DNA from: Cruorifilaria tuberocauda
Lineage: Eukaryota; Nematoda; Chromadorea; Rhabditida; Onchocercidae
NCBI GenBank assembly: GCA_013365365.1
Contig: JABVXU010000170.1
Location: 42,687-106,686, forward strand
Length of the DNA stretch: 64,000 nt
Reading direction: 5' to 3'
How positions within the stretch are numbered: the stretch's first letter is position 1; each line of letters opens with the position of its first letter. The notes under the pieces are model-generated. The model was given only the letters and a program-made list of their open reading frames with translations, did no database searches and was not told the origin of the DNA. This document shows, in pieces, positions 12,901-26,409 of the stretch. The translations under genes and the position numbers were made by a program.

Positions 12901-15900
12901 AATGTCTATAAGCGAATACCTTATCTTCTTTATCTTCATCACTTGCTTTCTCCTGATCAAGTGCTTCTTGAAGTCGAGCACATAAGATTGATTTCACTCC
13001 TTTTGTTTCCAAATCGCGAGCCATCAATTCCTGTCGCAATTCAGCAACCGAAAAATGGATTAGCTACAAATTCATTAAACGAAGAAATAAATTATTGAAT
13101 AAATGAATAATTAATCGAAGGCTCGATTAGAAATGCTGTGAATACTTTCTTCAAAAGAATTTTTGGAAAGAATTTCATAATCCTTCCTGCATTCTCAATT
13201 CAATGATCTTATTCTGAAGGGACGCTAATAGTGAGTCGTCTTTTGCTTACAAACGCAGTAAGCATTAATGATTATAAAAAGAGGAAGAAAAAGCAGTTCA
13301 AAAAAAGGTATGAATTATTTATGCATCCACTAATATCCAACTGCAACTGCTCCATAATTCTTGCCTAAGATATTTGGTATTTAGTTTTAAGTAAACGAAA
13401 ATAAGTAACCAACCTTCATCGTTCTGATATCCAATTTAGACCAATGAGTAGGATTTAGATCTTCATCATCTTCCTCTTCTACTTCCTGCACCTAAAAACC
13501 AACTCGATAAAACGTTACAATGCTACTGATAGCTCATGGAAAACAACAATCCGCCTGACAAATTTTATCAAAAAATCCTAAAAAAATGGAACTTCCTAAA
13601 CGTTCAAGTGCACCAGCCTAGAAATACTTATCGAAACTATAGCCAACAATTAGTTTTATGGTGTTTTTTATTTTTTATTAAAAAATAAGTGCAAGGCATG
13701 CGATTTTCAGTTTCAACCGTTAAATCTGAAAGTTTTAATTATGGTGATATATAATGAGGCAAGAATACATGAAGACATTCGCTAAACAAACTGAAGGTGC
13801 TTTTTACGAATTTCTGAACAAAGTACGGTTGTTTATTTCTACTAGTTTGCTGGAAAACAATGCACAGCTATAAAGTGGACGAATTAACTGGACAGAAATT
13901 TAAAATGAAACGGAAAGTAAAAAACCAGGCAAAACACACACGAAATGTTTAGATAATTATTTATTATTGATAAAAATAAAAAATTCAAAGTGAATGGTGT
14001 TTTGTTCTTTCTTTTCTTTTTTATTAGGTGTTTTCACCTGCTCCTTGTTGACATCAGTTTGCTGTTGTCCCTGCTGAAGTTGCTGTTGAGTATCACCAGC
14101 TGGAGCCGTTGGCTCGGTCGTGATTGCAGTTCCCTCCCCAGCATCTCCAAACTCTGTAGCACTGGCAGCTACAGTGGATGGTAGAACGAGTTTTTGAGCA
14201 TCTACAGCAGCAAGTTTGTTCCCAAGCTGATCCTTTAGCGCAGCCAGCAGCTGTTGATAGCAGTCTTCGGTGGGCATCAAACCACTGGTATCCGGCAGAA
14301 ACAGGCAGCATGTATCCATTCGATCTTTCTCAGCACGATAGTAACGAATCTCCGCCATTTTGTACCTGAGGGTTCACAGTGGTTTCTCAAAACTTTGTTT
14401 CAACTTATCACTACAATGATGCCTTCGTCTTTTCCCATTCCTCCAAAAAAAAACAATTTACACACTAGATCTACCTGACAATTGATAATGCAAAATTTAC
14501 ACCTTATTCAAGTTTAAAGCTTTGTAGAGTTTCACAAACACAGCTTCTTATCCTCGTAAAAGGGTAAGCTGTATAGTGTAAACCGAACTGTGTAAACTAC
14601 TGAAAACTTAGGTCATGCAAGTGAAAAAAATGTTTTCAGCAACCGTTTCTCTCATTCAACCGTTCCATCACTCTCGCACAGAAGCATGATGATGTTCTAA
14701 GAAATGAGTTTTTATACAAATTAGAATTCAAAGTAACTTATTAAAATAGGATAGTGGAGCAGGAATTCTTAAATTCTCCATCACTATACCGAAGGTATTG
14801 CATTGCATAGCTTTGTAAGCGGTAAATACAGAATTTTATCCCTTAAAATGTGCACTTACCAACTTAAGTCGATGTATTTCCAAAACATACTTCTTATTCC
14901 AGACTCATTATACTATTAAAATTTTAGAAAAAAAAAATGGAATAAAATCAAGATCTTTCGCAGCTCGCTTACAGAATATCTATAATATCGAAGAAATCCA
15001 GCGTATGAGATTTCTTTTATGACTCATAAAGACTGAAAAGAAAGTCATCATGATCAACATAAGAAATCCTCTAACATACCATCTAGGACATTTGGAAAGG
15101 TCCACTCCAATTAAAGCTCGAACAGTCCGAATTGCGGTACGGACAAAAACTTGAGGATCTGATTCAGGGTTACAACCATCAAGTGACGGTGACCAAGCAC
15201 CACCGATTGCCATCATTTCTTTGTTACGTGTACCTAAAATTGAATTTTTACGACAACTAGCTTTTTGATTCACGTATTGAAGATATGCAAATTTTAATCT
15301 TTTGAAATGCTCCATAAAAGGAGAAGCGCCAATATATATTATGGGGGTATATAGAGCAAATGGAGTCATCATAGAAGACAAAGCATAAATAAAGATATGG
15401 TTAACTTTTCAATCTTATAAATAACTTTAAATATGTGGAATTCATCCAAGAATAAATTAATTAGCTAATTTATATTATTCGTTACCTTAATTAATTCAGT
15501 TAACTTAATTTAGTTAACTTTAAAAAGGTCAACTTAATAATTCGAAAACTTCTGCCAGTCAATAATTTAAGTTCTTACCTACAACGAAGTTGATGCAACG
15601 TTTCAGAGAAGCCGAATCAATGTTTTCATCAACTGAACCATCAACTAGCAAACCAAACGCTTTCTGGTGTACCATTGATAGACCCTGATGACTCATTAAG
15701 ACAACCTAAAGAATTCAAGATATGATATCGCGACATTACCTGTCTGAACTAAAACATCAGAAGTCTTGTCATGAAACAAGCAAATTAATAAAAAAGATGA
15801 ATAGAAATAAGGTATTCATTCGAGATGAAGTTACGAAATTGAATTTTCTAATATTAGATATTCGAAGATAAAATAAGTGAAGCAAAATAACCTTAACAGA

Positions 15901-18900
15901 AAACCGATAATCCGCATCCGGAGGATTCAGTACTTGCACGTTCTCACTCGGGCAATCGATATCTTTATGTAAAACGTGATAGGTAATGGGTGCCGTACTA
16001 ATTGATATTGGATTTTCAATAGGCGTCGTTTTCGGCCATTCAATGCTAACATCAGCAAAATCTGATGGAATGTAAAGTGACGGATAACGTTTGCGCAGTT
16101 GCATCACGGTTTGCCTCGTTCCATGTCTTCATTAAAATATATTTTATATTACAATTTGGAACCATGATAGAAAAAAAAAACTAAAAATTAGAGTAAATAA
16201 AGTAAACGGATCGCAAAGTAAACCTACATAATTGGTGGTTTTGGAATGTAACACTGATAGCGCGGTATGATACGCGCACGTCGACGAGGAGGTGACAAAC
16301 TATCATGAGTACTTGGATCATGTTTTTGTGAGGGAGACCGATTACGGCCCGATACACTGGCTGAATGCTCTCGTTTACCTTCATGTTTCCGTGACGGTGT
16401 TGAGTGTTTCGGGGATATACGACCCATTGGGCCTTTGGTATATTCACGAGGCGGGCTTCTACAAACATTAATTTTAAGTTCAAGAATTCCGTAACTACCA
16501 AGATGTCCAACCGTATTTCCTATTGTAAAATCGAAAAGTATTTCATGATTATATAATATTTTAGTCTAATCCATACCAATATCAACTTGAATATCATAAT
16601 TCAATTCGGATAATCACAAAAAACAAATACGCGCTAACTTTTGCAACTTCTCAATAAAGCTCAAAACGAAATTACCAAATTGTAATCAAATGAGAATTTT
16701 ATGAATTTATGAAATAAACATTTTTTTTTTCAATTCTTTCATGTTCAATGAATTACATAACGTTACTGAAGAACAAACCCACCTTCGAGGCGATCGTCGC
16801 GCAAGACCCCGAGGTGGTGAAATACGTCTGGGCGGACTCAAACGTCTCATGTCCTGTACCAGTGCCGGTGGACCGCATGGTCCACCTCGAGGAGAACGAT
16901 GTCGGCTTGCTCCAACCGGTGAACGAGAACGTGGCGCTACAAATATAGAATTCCAATTTTATGAGCTATACTATAAAACACAAAAATCGTTTAATAATGA
17001 GAATTAATCGACTAACATCTGAGATAGGTAGATCTAAATTTCAGGACTAAAAAAATCTATAAAATAGCAGAAATTTCAAAAAGTCTTTCAATGCATTTAA
17101 TGATGAATTGAAAAATTACATGCACGGAAATCACGTGAGCGGGAGTCATTTATATGTGCAACGGTTTGTGGTTTTTCAAGAGCTTTCCCGGCCCAACTCT
17201 GTTCAGCAGGTATCATTCCACGGCCAGCCATCGGCTGTCGACTACGATCTGGAGGTGTATGAGCCGATGGTCCACCAGCACCTGGACCACCTTTATCGCC
17301 AATTAATTGGACCCGATAAGCATTCCACTTGAACGGCATAGTCGGATTATATGATGCTTCGACCATAACTCGATCGCCTGTTCGTGGTAAAGCACCACGA
17401 ACATTACTAAAAACCTAACTTCAGTTTGAAAACTTTTGGAAAGAATTTATTTCTGCTTCTTTTAAGAAGCTCTGCTCGTTCTCTATTATTTTTGAATAGA
17501 ATTAAGCGAATGGAGCACTCATAGCTGACTTTAATCAATACAGATTTACAACAACACAATAAGCAAACAAGGCCAATTACTTCAGTCTTTTTAGACATGA
17601 ATCATTCTGCCTTATTCCATTTTATGGATTCCTTTCCTGGTAGATTTTCTATATTTATATAAAGAACACCTAAAACTTTACACGCATCTATAATACATGC
17701 ATGAACAATTATTAAAAGCTTCGGTATTACGAAAAAAAAATCTAATTCGCACATACCTCACTTGAAAGAAAACATCATCATCGATAAATCCATAATTGTC
17801 ATGCATTTTTGTAACCACACCCGAAAATGTACGGTTCTTTTGCTGAAAATTCTGCACTACCGCCAAACTATGCAGCGATAAAAAGAATATATTGAATTTT
17901 TCTCAATCATCGCTTCCTTACTCATAAAATACTACTATTTTAACTACATAAAACAGCAACACTGGCTACCATATAATTAGTTTTATTTATTCTTTTATCA
18001 GCTCAACACATTGCATACATAGCTGCAGTCTACATCTTTCACTAATGTCACGGAAAAACATACTGAATGTTTTAATTTAAGTACTTAATGAGGTACAAAA
18101 TGTAGAGCACTTAATTTTTCCTTAGAGAGTTTCTTCGAAGAATTGAAAGGACTCTTTAACAACCAACTTATAAACATCCATTCCAATTTATGATTGTAGT
18201 TTCATATGAAAAATCAAGTAACTTTGTTTATGAAATATGTCATCAAGGTCAACCGCTAAAAAGTGCATAAAAGCAGGTCAATAATTTGTGTTTGTTACTT
18301 ACAAGAAGAAAAATTATCAATAAAAATACCATGAATTTCAGAAATTGCAACTTTAAAGTGAAAAAAAGAAGTGATAGCTTAGGTCACTTTGGTCAAAATT
18401 TTAATTACCTGTTGCTGGGCTTGCATTCGAATTGTCTGTGATGGTGTCTGCAACATACCCAAATTCATGCCCATGTTACCTACTGCTTGCTGAGAAAAAG
18501 CAGCAGCATTGATCATACCCATTTGTGCAAACGGCTGTGCACCAATTAGTGGGTTCTGGAACAGACCAGCATTGATTTGTTGATTTGCTCCTGCAATGAT
18601 TTATCGCACTAATTTTAAACAGAAAATTTAACACCATTAAGAAGTTAATTCACTACTGCTCGGGAGTTAGACTTGCTTTCAAAAGTATTCTATCATTTAT
18701 AACTTTGTTCTCTTTTGATCACTGCAAAAACACTAGAAATGTTTATAAAGAACTCTAATAGAAAAAGCCAACAAGTGTATTCGATCAAACATTCATGTAG
18801 AAATTGAATAATTGATTAAATTTTCTTCTAAAATCCCGATTACTCAAAAAATCAAAATTTAGATACAGCATAATTCAATGCCAAACATCGAGAGTAATAC

Positions 18901-19162
18901 TGCTTACAAACATATCAAAAAATATTTCCCTTGCACAAACGGACTGAAGTAACTAATAGATGATACGATGGTGAGCCGAAAATTCTATTGCAAATAAGAC
19001 TTCAGAAGCTAAAAAAAGAGCTAATACTGTACTTGCTATCTACTTAGCAAATTACAAATTCTTTTTCGAAGAAAATTGAATCTTAATAACAATTAGTCAA
19101 AAGAACAAATTACCAGGTGGACGAGCCCAAGCAGCTGGATTTTTCGGACCAAATTGTGACAT
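9934..19162 (-). CDS. CCAR1: Cell division cycle and apoptosis regulator 1 (CCAR1 / LST-3 type)
   Basis: There are 21 exons: 19114-19162, 18409-18590, 17757-17851, 17120-17406, 16783-16936, 16228-16458, 15892-16126, 15579-15705, 15080-15233, 14038-14365, 13414-13491, 12920-13063, 12672-12749, 12251-12430, 11777-11924, 11496-11667, 11172-11383, 10804-10995, 10595-10701, 10332-10523 and 9934-10173. All phases agree, giving 1194 residues (human CCAR1 about 1150). Order: Gln/Asn-rich start; S1-like RNA-binding region near 78-205 (FSGVVTKMHDNYGFIDDDVF); Arg/Ser-rich linker to about 330; DBC1 domain about 335-560 (LRKRYPSLYIPSDFAD, GGAWSPSLDG, AEIRYYRAE); SAP motif about 645-685; conserved LDYRIEDNKEHSFE near 770; inactive EF-hand-like region about 870-930; coiled coil 1015-1100; acidic tail. 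Family members are nuclear coactivators linking Mediator and nuclear receptors and regulating splicing and apoptosis; the C. elegans homologue is lst-3. An acceptor-like CTCAG lies 22 bases upstream of the ATG. Confidence 0.96.
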
Positions 19163-19811
19163 TGCGATTTTGTCACCTTTGGACCTGAGCGTATTACGTC
19201 TCAAATTTCAAGAACTACAGTTTGCTTCAAACACTAAAATTCTGATGATAAAAGACGGCAAATTTTAGAACATATAAAACATCGAATGCATCGTCCGACC
19301 ATTGGACACGCACCTTTGTGATGCTGTAGACCGCACAGTACCACATACATACATATATAACTGATTCAACTAATAAACGCTCTGTGCTCGTATCACCAAC
19401 AACAATGATAATAACTGTTACAGATACAAGTCATATTTATCGTATAAAATAATTATTAAAACAAGTCGTAGGTGATATTTCAGAAATTATTTGATCAATT
19501 GTTTCGACATATAATCACTGGTCAAATGTCATACAGTGAACAAACGAACTAAAAGCAGAAGGTAAGGACAATTATAAAAAGCGGGAAGTAACGAAATATG
19601 GTCAAGGAACCCCGCATACCAAGCAAAACCTCCACATGCCCTCACCCAAATGCAAGACTCATCCAACTCCCGCCCTTCCGCAACAGCACTGCGACCAGAA
19701 GTGTATGCTCGACCACATGCGACTCATGTTTATTGAGTGCAATGAAAGTTCGCATACCCTTTCTATTCTTTGTGGATCAGACTGAAGTAAAACTAGCAAT
19801 ATTCGAACTAC

Positions 19812-19913
19812 AGTGAGACGTAGTGCAACTGATTTCGGATCAAAGACTTTAGGCTTTAATTCAGATTTACTTCGGTGAACATCTTTATCCACTATCAGAT
19901 CCATTTGCTGCAT
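19812..19913 (-). CDS. Possible orphan exon upstream of CCAR1
   Basis: A 34-codon minus-strand frame starts at ATG and runs as a charged peptide (DKDVHRSKSELKPKVFDPK) to a donor-like GT. No in-frame acceptor partner was found before CCAR1 exon 1. It may be an alternative first exon or chance. Confidence 0.15.
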
Positions 19914-20370
19914 ATTTATTGAGTACAGTGAATTCAATTATTAATTTTTATAAAATTTCAATATCATAACAATCATTCTCTTCTCACTATAAATGACGTA
20001 AAATCGGATATCAAGAAATGAAACAAAATGTTTGTACTATGTATCTGAAATCACGAGGAAAACGAAGAATGATGAAATCTTTTAAATCCACTTTTCTTTA
20101 ATTAACGTTGTAAATTAAAATTGTACGCCTTTTGCTGTAATGTTTGAACTACCATGATACTCCCTCCATCAGTATAAAGAAAGTTTTAAGCATCAGAAGC
20201 ATTGTTAAGGATTTGCTTCAAGAAGGTGGTTGATTAACAGACTAAAATGGTTTCCCTTTTCCTTTGTCTTACTTGTCTCACTGATATTGTCTTTAAAATT
20301 CGCCTGGATATTGTCAAATTGGTAATGTTAATGTTGTGCTATTGTATGTTATCAAATCTGTCATAATAAA

Positions 20371-20480
20371 GGTTTAATTACTCAAGTTTGAGGTATTATC
20401 CAAGCGTATCACATCTGTCTGACACAGAAGCCAGCAGTTTGGTTCCGCGCAAATAGAGAAGAAGTCCTCAATCTTATTAC
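20371..20480 (+). ncRNA. SL1-like spliced-leader sequence, possible SL RNA gene
   Basis: Positions 20371-20392 match the 22-base nematode SL1 leader at 21 of 22 positions: GGTTTAATTAC, then T instead of C, then CAAGTTTGAG. A GTA follows at once, as at the donor of SL RNA genes. Downstream, TCTGT/ACAGA at about 20414-20428 could pair, and AGTTTGG at about 20436-20442 weakly resembles an Sm site. Known SL RNAs are about 100-110 bases, so the end given is a guess. It may be a functional variant, a pseudogene or a re-inserted leader; the 5' boundary is firm and the rest is inference. Confidence 0.5.
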
Positions 20481-20525
20481 TGTTACAGAAGGTCGGCGGT
20501 ATACGTCAGATTAAGGAAATTTCGT

Positions 20526-20549
20526 ATTTTCAACCTACGGGTTGAAAAT
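20526..20549. repeat. Perfect 10-bp hairpin with tetraloop
   Basis: ATTTTCAACC (20526-20535), loop TACG, then GGTTGAAAAT (20540-20549). It lies about 135 bases after the SL1-like leader, so it could be a structural element of an RNA or a chance palindrome. Confidence 0.7.
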
Positions 20550-20895
20550 GATTATATTTGAGTCATCCCGCAACTGGCCCATAGTCAAGAAAAAAATATC
20601 TTGATTAAAAACTCTTTCCATGAGTAACTGAAGTATTCGATTGAATTTGCGTAATAATTGATAACACTCTATATATAACACTTCCAGAATCATGATCAAG
20701 AAAGAAGTAAGTATAATCAAGAACTAAGGACGCAGCCCAGACACAATTAGGCCAATATCAATCGCTGTCCGAAATTAAAATAGTAATTAATTTTCCAAGC
20801 CACAATCTTTTCGCAGTATTTCAGTTCTAAGGAAGAAATAGATGTTGTGAGTGCATTGGAAAAGCGTGGACTCCATTTAATCGAATGTCAAACCA

Positions 20896-20968
20896 TGCTG
20901 ATGCAAGAAGGGTTTGAACCGCTGGCCTCCGTTCAAAACAGGTGTGATAACCACTACGCCACTGGGAC
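20896..20968 (-). pseudogene. tRNA-like relic with A and B boxes
   Basis: On the minus strand, TGGCGTAGTGG (20951-20961) is a perfect pol III A box and GGTTCAAACC (20911-20920) a good B box at normal tRNA spacing. The 5' end reads GTCCCAG but no matching 3' acceptor strand is present. The anticodon and T stems pair poorly; the loop TTTGAAC would place UGA (Ser) as anticodon, without the long variable arm of tRNA-Ser. It is therefore a degenerate tRNA or tRNA-derived SINE head rather than a working tRNA. Confidence 0.55.
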
Positions 20969-21519
20969 ACATAATTGCCTGTCACATGATTCGTCACCGG
21001 ATAACAAGATGCGACAGATCAATCGTAATTATTAACCGTGATAGATAGCGAGTCTTAGGTAAGGGATTATCGTTTTCCGTTCCTTCCGTCCTTGTCGTCC
21101 ATCTCTTCTATATCCACTATTTCCGTTTTCAATCCTTATAGCTCTCTTCCTCTTCCAAATTCCATTCCATTTCTCTGTCTTTTTTGTTTACAATCAATAA
21201 ATATCGTGAGCTGTTTCGGAATCTCTCTTGTTCTTTTGCTCTCTTCGAATACTTCATATTTCTCTGTTGTATGTACTTTGGTAACACAGTTTGGTGCGTT
21301 TTGTCTGTTTCGGCGGATTTTTGATTAATTTGTGAAATGTTTGGAGGATTAAGGAAGTGATGGATAACGTAAATTTGACCAACTTTTTTTCTCAGTCAAG
21401 TTTGGTTACGTTATCTCGAGTTATCAGTTAAATATCTATGCCTCAATTATTCTGATAAGTATTTTTCCTGAATTCTTTATCATCCGCTGAACAGTTATAT
21501 CAAACTGAAGGTTTAATTT

Positions 21520-22413
21520 ATGATTTTGGAATTGCTGAGGAACGTGACATTCATCCCAGTGACTTCTATATTTTCTACTATTAAACCTTTCTACATTCGT
21601 TCAGGTAAATTTTATCGTTCTGCTCTTGCTTTTGTTATTTATTGATTCCGCTGGTAAATAGGGGGATGTACTGATTATTCAAATTCAAACTGCGTCTCGC
21701 AATTTTTTTCACATCTTTCTCTCATTTTCATCATTTCCAGATCGTTCTAATGCTCATCACGCAGCCATTTCTCGAATAAAGCGTGCCAGATATGTTCGAC
21801 AGTATTACGTGACTGTAAAATCTTTGTTATATTTCATTGTGAGATACTAAATTATTGTATGCATCATCTGCTTATTGGTAGCTTGTTCAACATTTGAGGT
21901 TGGATTCTTCTCTGGATGTATTGATCAAATGATTCCATAAATACAAGTCTGTTCATTCACGACTTCTCAGAATTCTTTCTTCAGCTGCTTCAACCAGATG
22001 GATCGACCGTCCCAATACGAACTGAGGAACCCTTGGATTTGATTCAGATGCCTTTTAATTTGGATACATTAACAGATGAAGAACGTCAACACTTAGAAAT
22101 GAAGCGGCATAAGACCAAGAAACTCACGGTGAGCCGAAAAGCAAAATTTCGGTTTATTTTCAGCCTTGGAAAGACAGCGTTATTGCTACAATTTTTACAA
22201 ACTTTTTGGAGAACTGGAAAACATAATTCGACAAGTTTGAAAACCGTGCTATTGGTTATAGAACTTTTTCATTTTTCAAAGAGAGATTTTAATGCTGAAA
22301 TAGAATTTTTAAACTGCATTGCACTGCCTAATTTTCAGAAAAGGCGGGAAACCGTGAAATTTGATGCTGATGAGTACATTAATATATGGCGGAAGAGTTT
22401 TAAAAAACCGTAA
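21520..22413 (+). CDS. mrpl-55: Mitochondrial ribosomal protein L55 (bL/mL55)
   Basis: Four exons (21520-21604, 21741-21814, 21985-22128, 22339-22413) give 125 residues, like human MRPL55 (128). The start exon MILELLRNVTFIPVTSIF is hydrophobic and basic, as expected of a mitochondrial targeting sequence. The family core follows: AISRIKRARYVRQYYVT, then LLQPDGSTVPIRTEEPLDLI, then MPFNLDTLTDEERQ, ending in FDADEYINIWRKSFKK. It is a component of the large subunit of the animal mitochondrial ribosome. The upstream intergenic region is shared with CCAR1 in divergent orientation. DPM1 follows on the same strand after 1.2 kb, too far for a typical nematode operon. Phases agree throughout. Confidence 0.93.
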
Positions 22414-23608
22414 GCAGATATAGTTTCTGATTCGCTAGATATTGCTAAAAGAAAATCTTATTTTTCTGGTCGTCGGTAGCATGGTTCGAAGTGAGCATTT
22501 GGAAAAGTGATATGCGAACTTATTCTTTGATGTTTATGTGCGAAAAGGGAAGTAAAATTCTCCTCCAATTTGGGTTATGAGTACAAATATTTTGTCTTTA
22601 AAGTTGAAGAACTTTTTCCTAGATATCCTGGATCTTGTGCTGCTGTATTTAGTTTTCCAAAATACTCGTTTGCAATTGTTGTCCTTTTAATTATTTACTT
22701 AGTATTGCTATCTCTAAATGAAATTTTTTGTGAAATACATATTGAATGTTTTAATTGTTTCCCTCCATAGTTTATCTATGAAACATCGCTTTCATCATTC
22801 CTTCATATTTTTGTTGTTTTCCAACAGTTTTAGAAGTTTCTTATTTGTTCCTTTATTACTTTTGTAAGAAGTGATAAGATTTTCATTAATTCTACATGCC
22901 ATCATTTCGAATCATTTTTGTGGTGTTTGATAGCATTGTTAGTTATATAATGATCGCATTCTTTGGAAACGCGCTGAATCTCGATTTTCATTATCGATGA
23001 TAATTTTAAATGTGCACTACGCGCAAGTTTTCATGAAGTGCCTTCAACATTTCATCTGATTTTCTACTTCGAGTCTTCATAATTTATCCTCCTTATTTTA
23101 ATCCAAGAATAAAACAGTATACGTAAGTCTCTTGCTTATTTTTATCAAGTTATTCTTGAGAACAGCTATCTATACATATTTTCATGATTTAACCAAATAT
23201 CGAAATTAATTTGTAAATATAATGAACTGATAATCATAATTCTTTACGAGCAGTGGAGATTGATTTCCATATCTATCATTTGTCGGAGGATTCGTTTCTC
23301 ATCTATTTTCGAAAGCTTTTATCCTGTGAAAAGTTGAAGAAAACAATATGCTATTTCCGGAGCTATATATTTCTTGTCAAATATGACCTTTCTCGATATT
23401 ATTTAGGCTCTCTTGAGGAATTTAAGGTAATGTGTTTGGAGAAGAGAATAGCAGCGAACGGTCACTTGTGAGGCTTCTTAGGAATAACTGACTTTGACTG
23501 AATGACGGAAGTTGATCTTGAGGTGATGGTTATGCTCAAATGCTAAAAATTGTGGAAATTTTAATTTTTGCAGAACTTAATTAGCACTTGGTTACATCAG
23601 AATTCAGA
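22414..23608. other. Spacer between mrpl-55 and DPM1
   Basis: It contains only short open frames with no conserved motif. It should hold the mrpl-55 3' end and the DPM1 promoter; CATCAG at 23595-23600 is an acceptor-like site 8 bases before the DPM1 ATG. Confidence 0.5.
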
Positions 23609-24968
<1,360 letters not shown>

Positions 24969-26409
24969 CAGCTTGCTACTCTCCAGCGATTCCTTATCCT
25001 AAAGCAGTACATTTGACTATATTGCCGTGCCTAAAATATTCTTTAGAATGATTTTGATGAGACCTTTATTCTACTTATGGATCTCCTTGTTGACATAATC
25101 TTTTGTTCTACGTAGTCTAATTTTTCTTTCAATGAAATGTATTCATCTTCATTGGAAATTTGTTATTCCGTGTCATTATTCAAGCAGTCCCTCTCTTGGA
25201 CTTCATTCTTTTTATTTTCTGGTTTCTGGTTTAATTTGCTATGTTTTTGGATTTAATTTTTTATTATTTAAAATTGTGATCATTAATGCAAAAGATGTCT
25301 CTTTTATGACCTAATACTTATGATAGAAGCACGAATGTTCGTGATAAAAGCAATCACTTATTGTTTTATTATTTATGGGAATCACGATGATGTTGCCGCA
25401 ATTTCTAAAGAATCTTAATGTCCTCAGCATCTTTTATTAAGGAAATCTCTCGGGAAACAGGCTTTCCTAGATTATTTTTCAATTCATACCGAAGTTTCTA
25501 ACATCGCACCACTTCATTAACAGCACGACATAACGTTACTAACTTTTTGGAACCGGCAAGGGACTGTTCAAGATTCAACTGCAACACATTTCAGAACCAA
25601 AACAGGTTATTTATTTCCCACTCCTATCTTATTTTAGCTAAATAACATTTTAATCTATTCTTGCTTTTTTTGAAGTGGTTGGAAATGCTTCCTTTGCAGC
25701 GACCGTATTTTTATAATATTTAGAATTCCAATTCAAGACCGAAATATATAGGCAAGCAATAATAAGGATATGATAGGAATGTACGCGAAGATTACCTTTT
25801 AGATGAGGAATCCGATTCAAGAAAAATGTTCAGCTCTTTTCACGGTAGTTTTTTTAAAACATAAGCAGACGCAGATGCATAGATTGAGTTGATGACCCAG
25901 CTTGATCCTTAACCTCTACTGCTTTCATATTGTGAGAATTAAATCCTCAGACTGCAAAATCTTGCTATTTTATTCACTTTAAAATCACGGTGACATGCAA
26001 GATAATGTTTTCACCAAGAAACAAACATATCATATACAAGAGATCATTATATTTCTGATAAATTGTTGAAGAGAATGGAATTTGGCTATAAACAAATTGC
26101 CTGGAAGTGTAACTGTCACAGAATAAAGAAGCAAAAATTAGTGGACGGTTGAATTCTATAATGTTGAAATAGACTACTCCGAGGAATGGCTATCCATTTG
26201 CAGTTTTAGCCTAAAAGACAGTTTTCGGAAATAAACTAAGAAAGTCTGTATTAACGATATACACATTTCAGTTAGAAAAAAATAGATTAAGAACCGAAAA
26301 ATTCTTTTCAACAAATGACCAAGACCTTATTAAAGCTTTTTGAAAGACAATACGTGATAAAATCTTAGTTAATAGGAACGCCGCGTTATTGATTTGCCTT
26401 CCACTGCTG
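24969..26409. other. Convergent 3' region of DPM1 and the membrane-protein gene
   Basis: The two genes end towards each other. Only short open frames are seen. The region should contain both 3' untranslated regions; no further gene is supported. Confidence 0.5.

Larger units (their letters stand above)
19163..21519. other. Divergent intergenic region rich in RNA-like elements
   Basis: It separates CCAR1 (minus) from mrpl-55 (plus) and should hold both promoters. Besides the SL1-like sequence, hairpin and tRNA-like relic listed separately, a 34-codon minus-strand frame (19812-19913) ends at a donor-like ACT/GTAGTT. Two similar segments ending TTTATTGAGT lie about 190 bases apart (about 19717-19740 and 19903-19926). 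Confidence 0.5.

Noticed and set aside
20847..21035. 62-codon plus-strand frame
   Set aside because: It runs across the tRNA-like relic on the other strand and has no protein similarity I recognise.
21092..21328. 78-codon plus-strand frame upstream of mrpl-55
   Set aside because: It is Ser/Leu/Phe-rich low-complexity sequence without splice partners; likely promoter-region chance frame.
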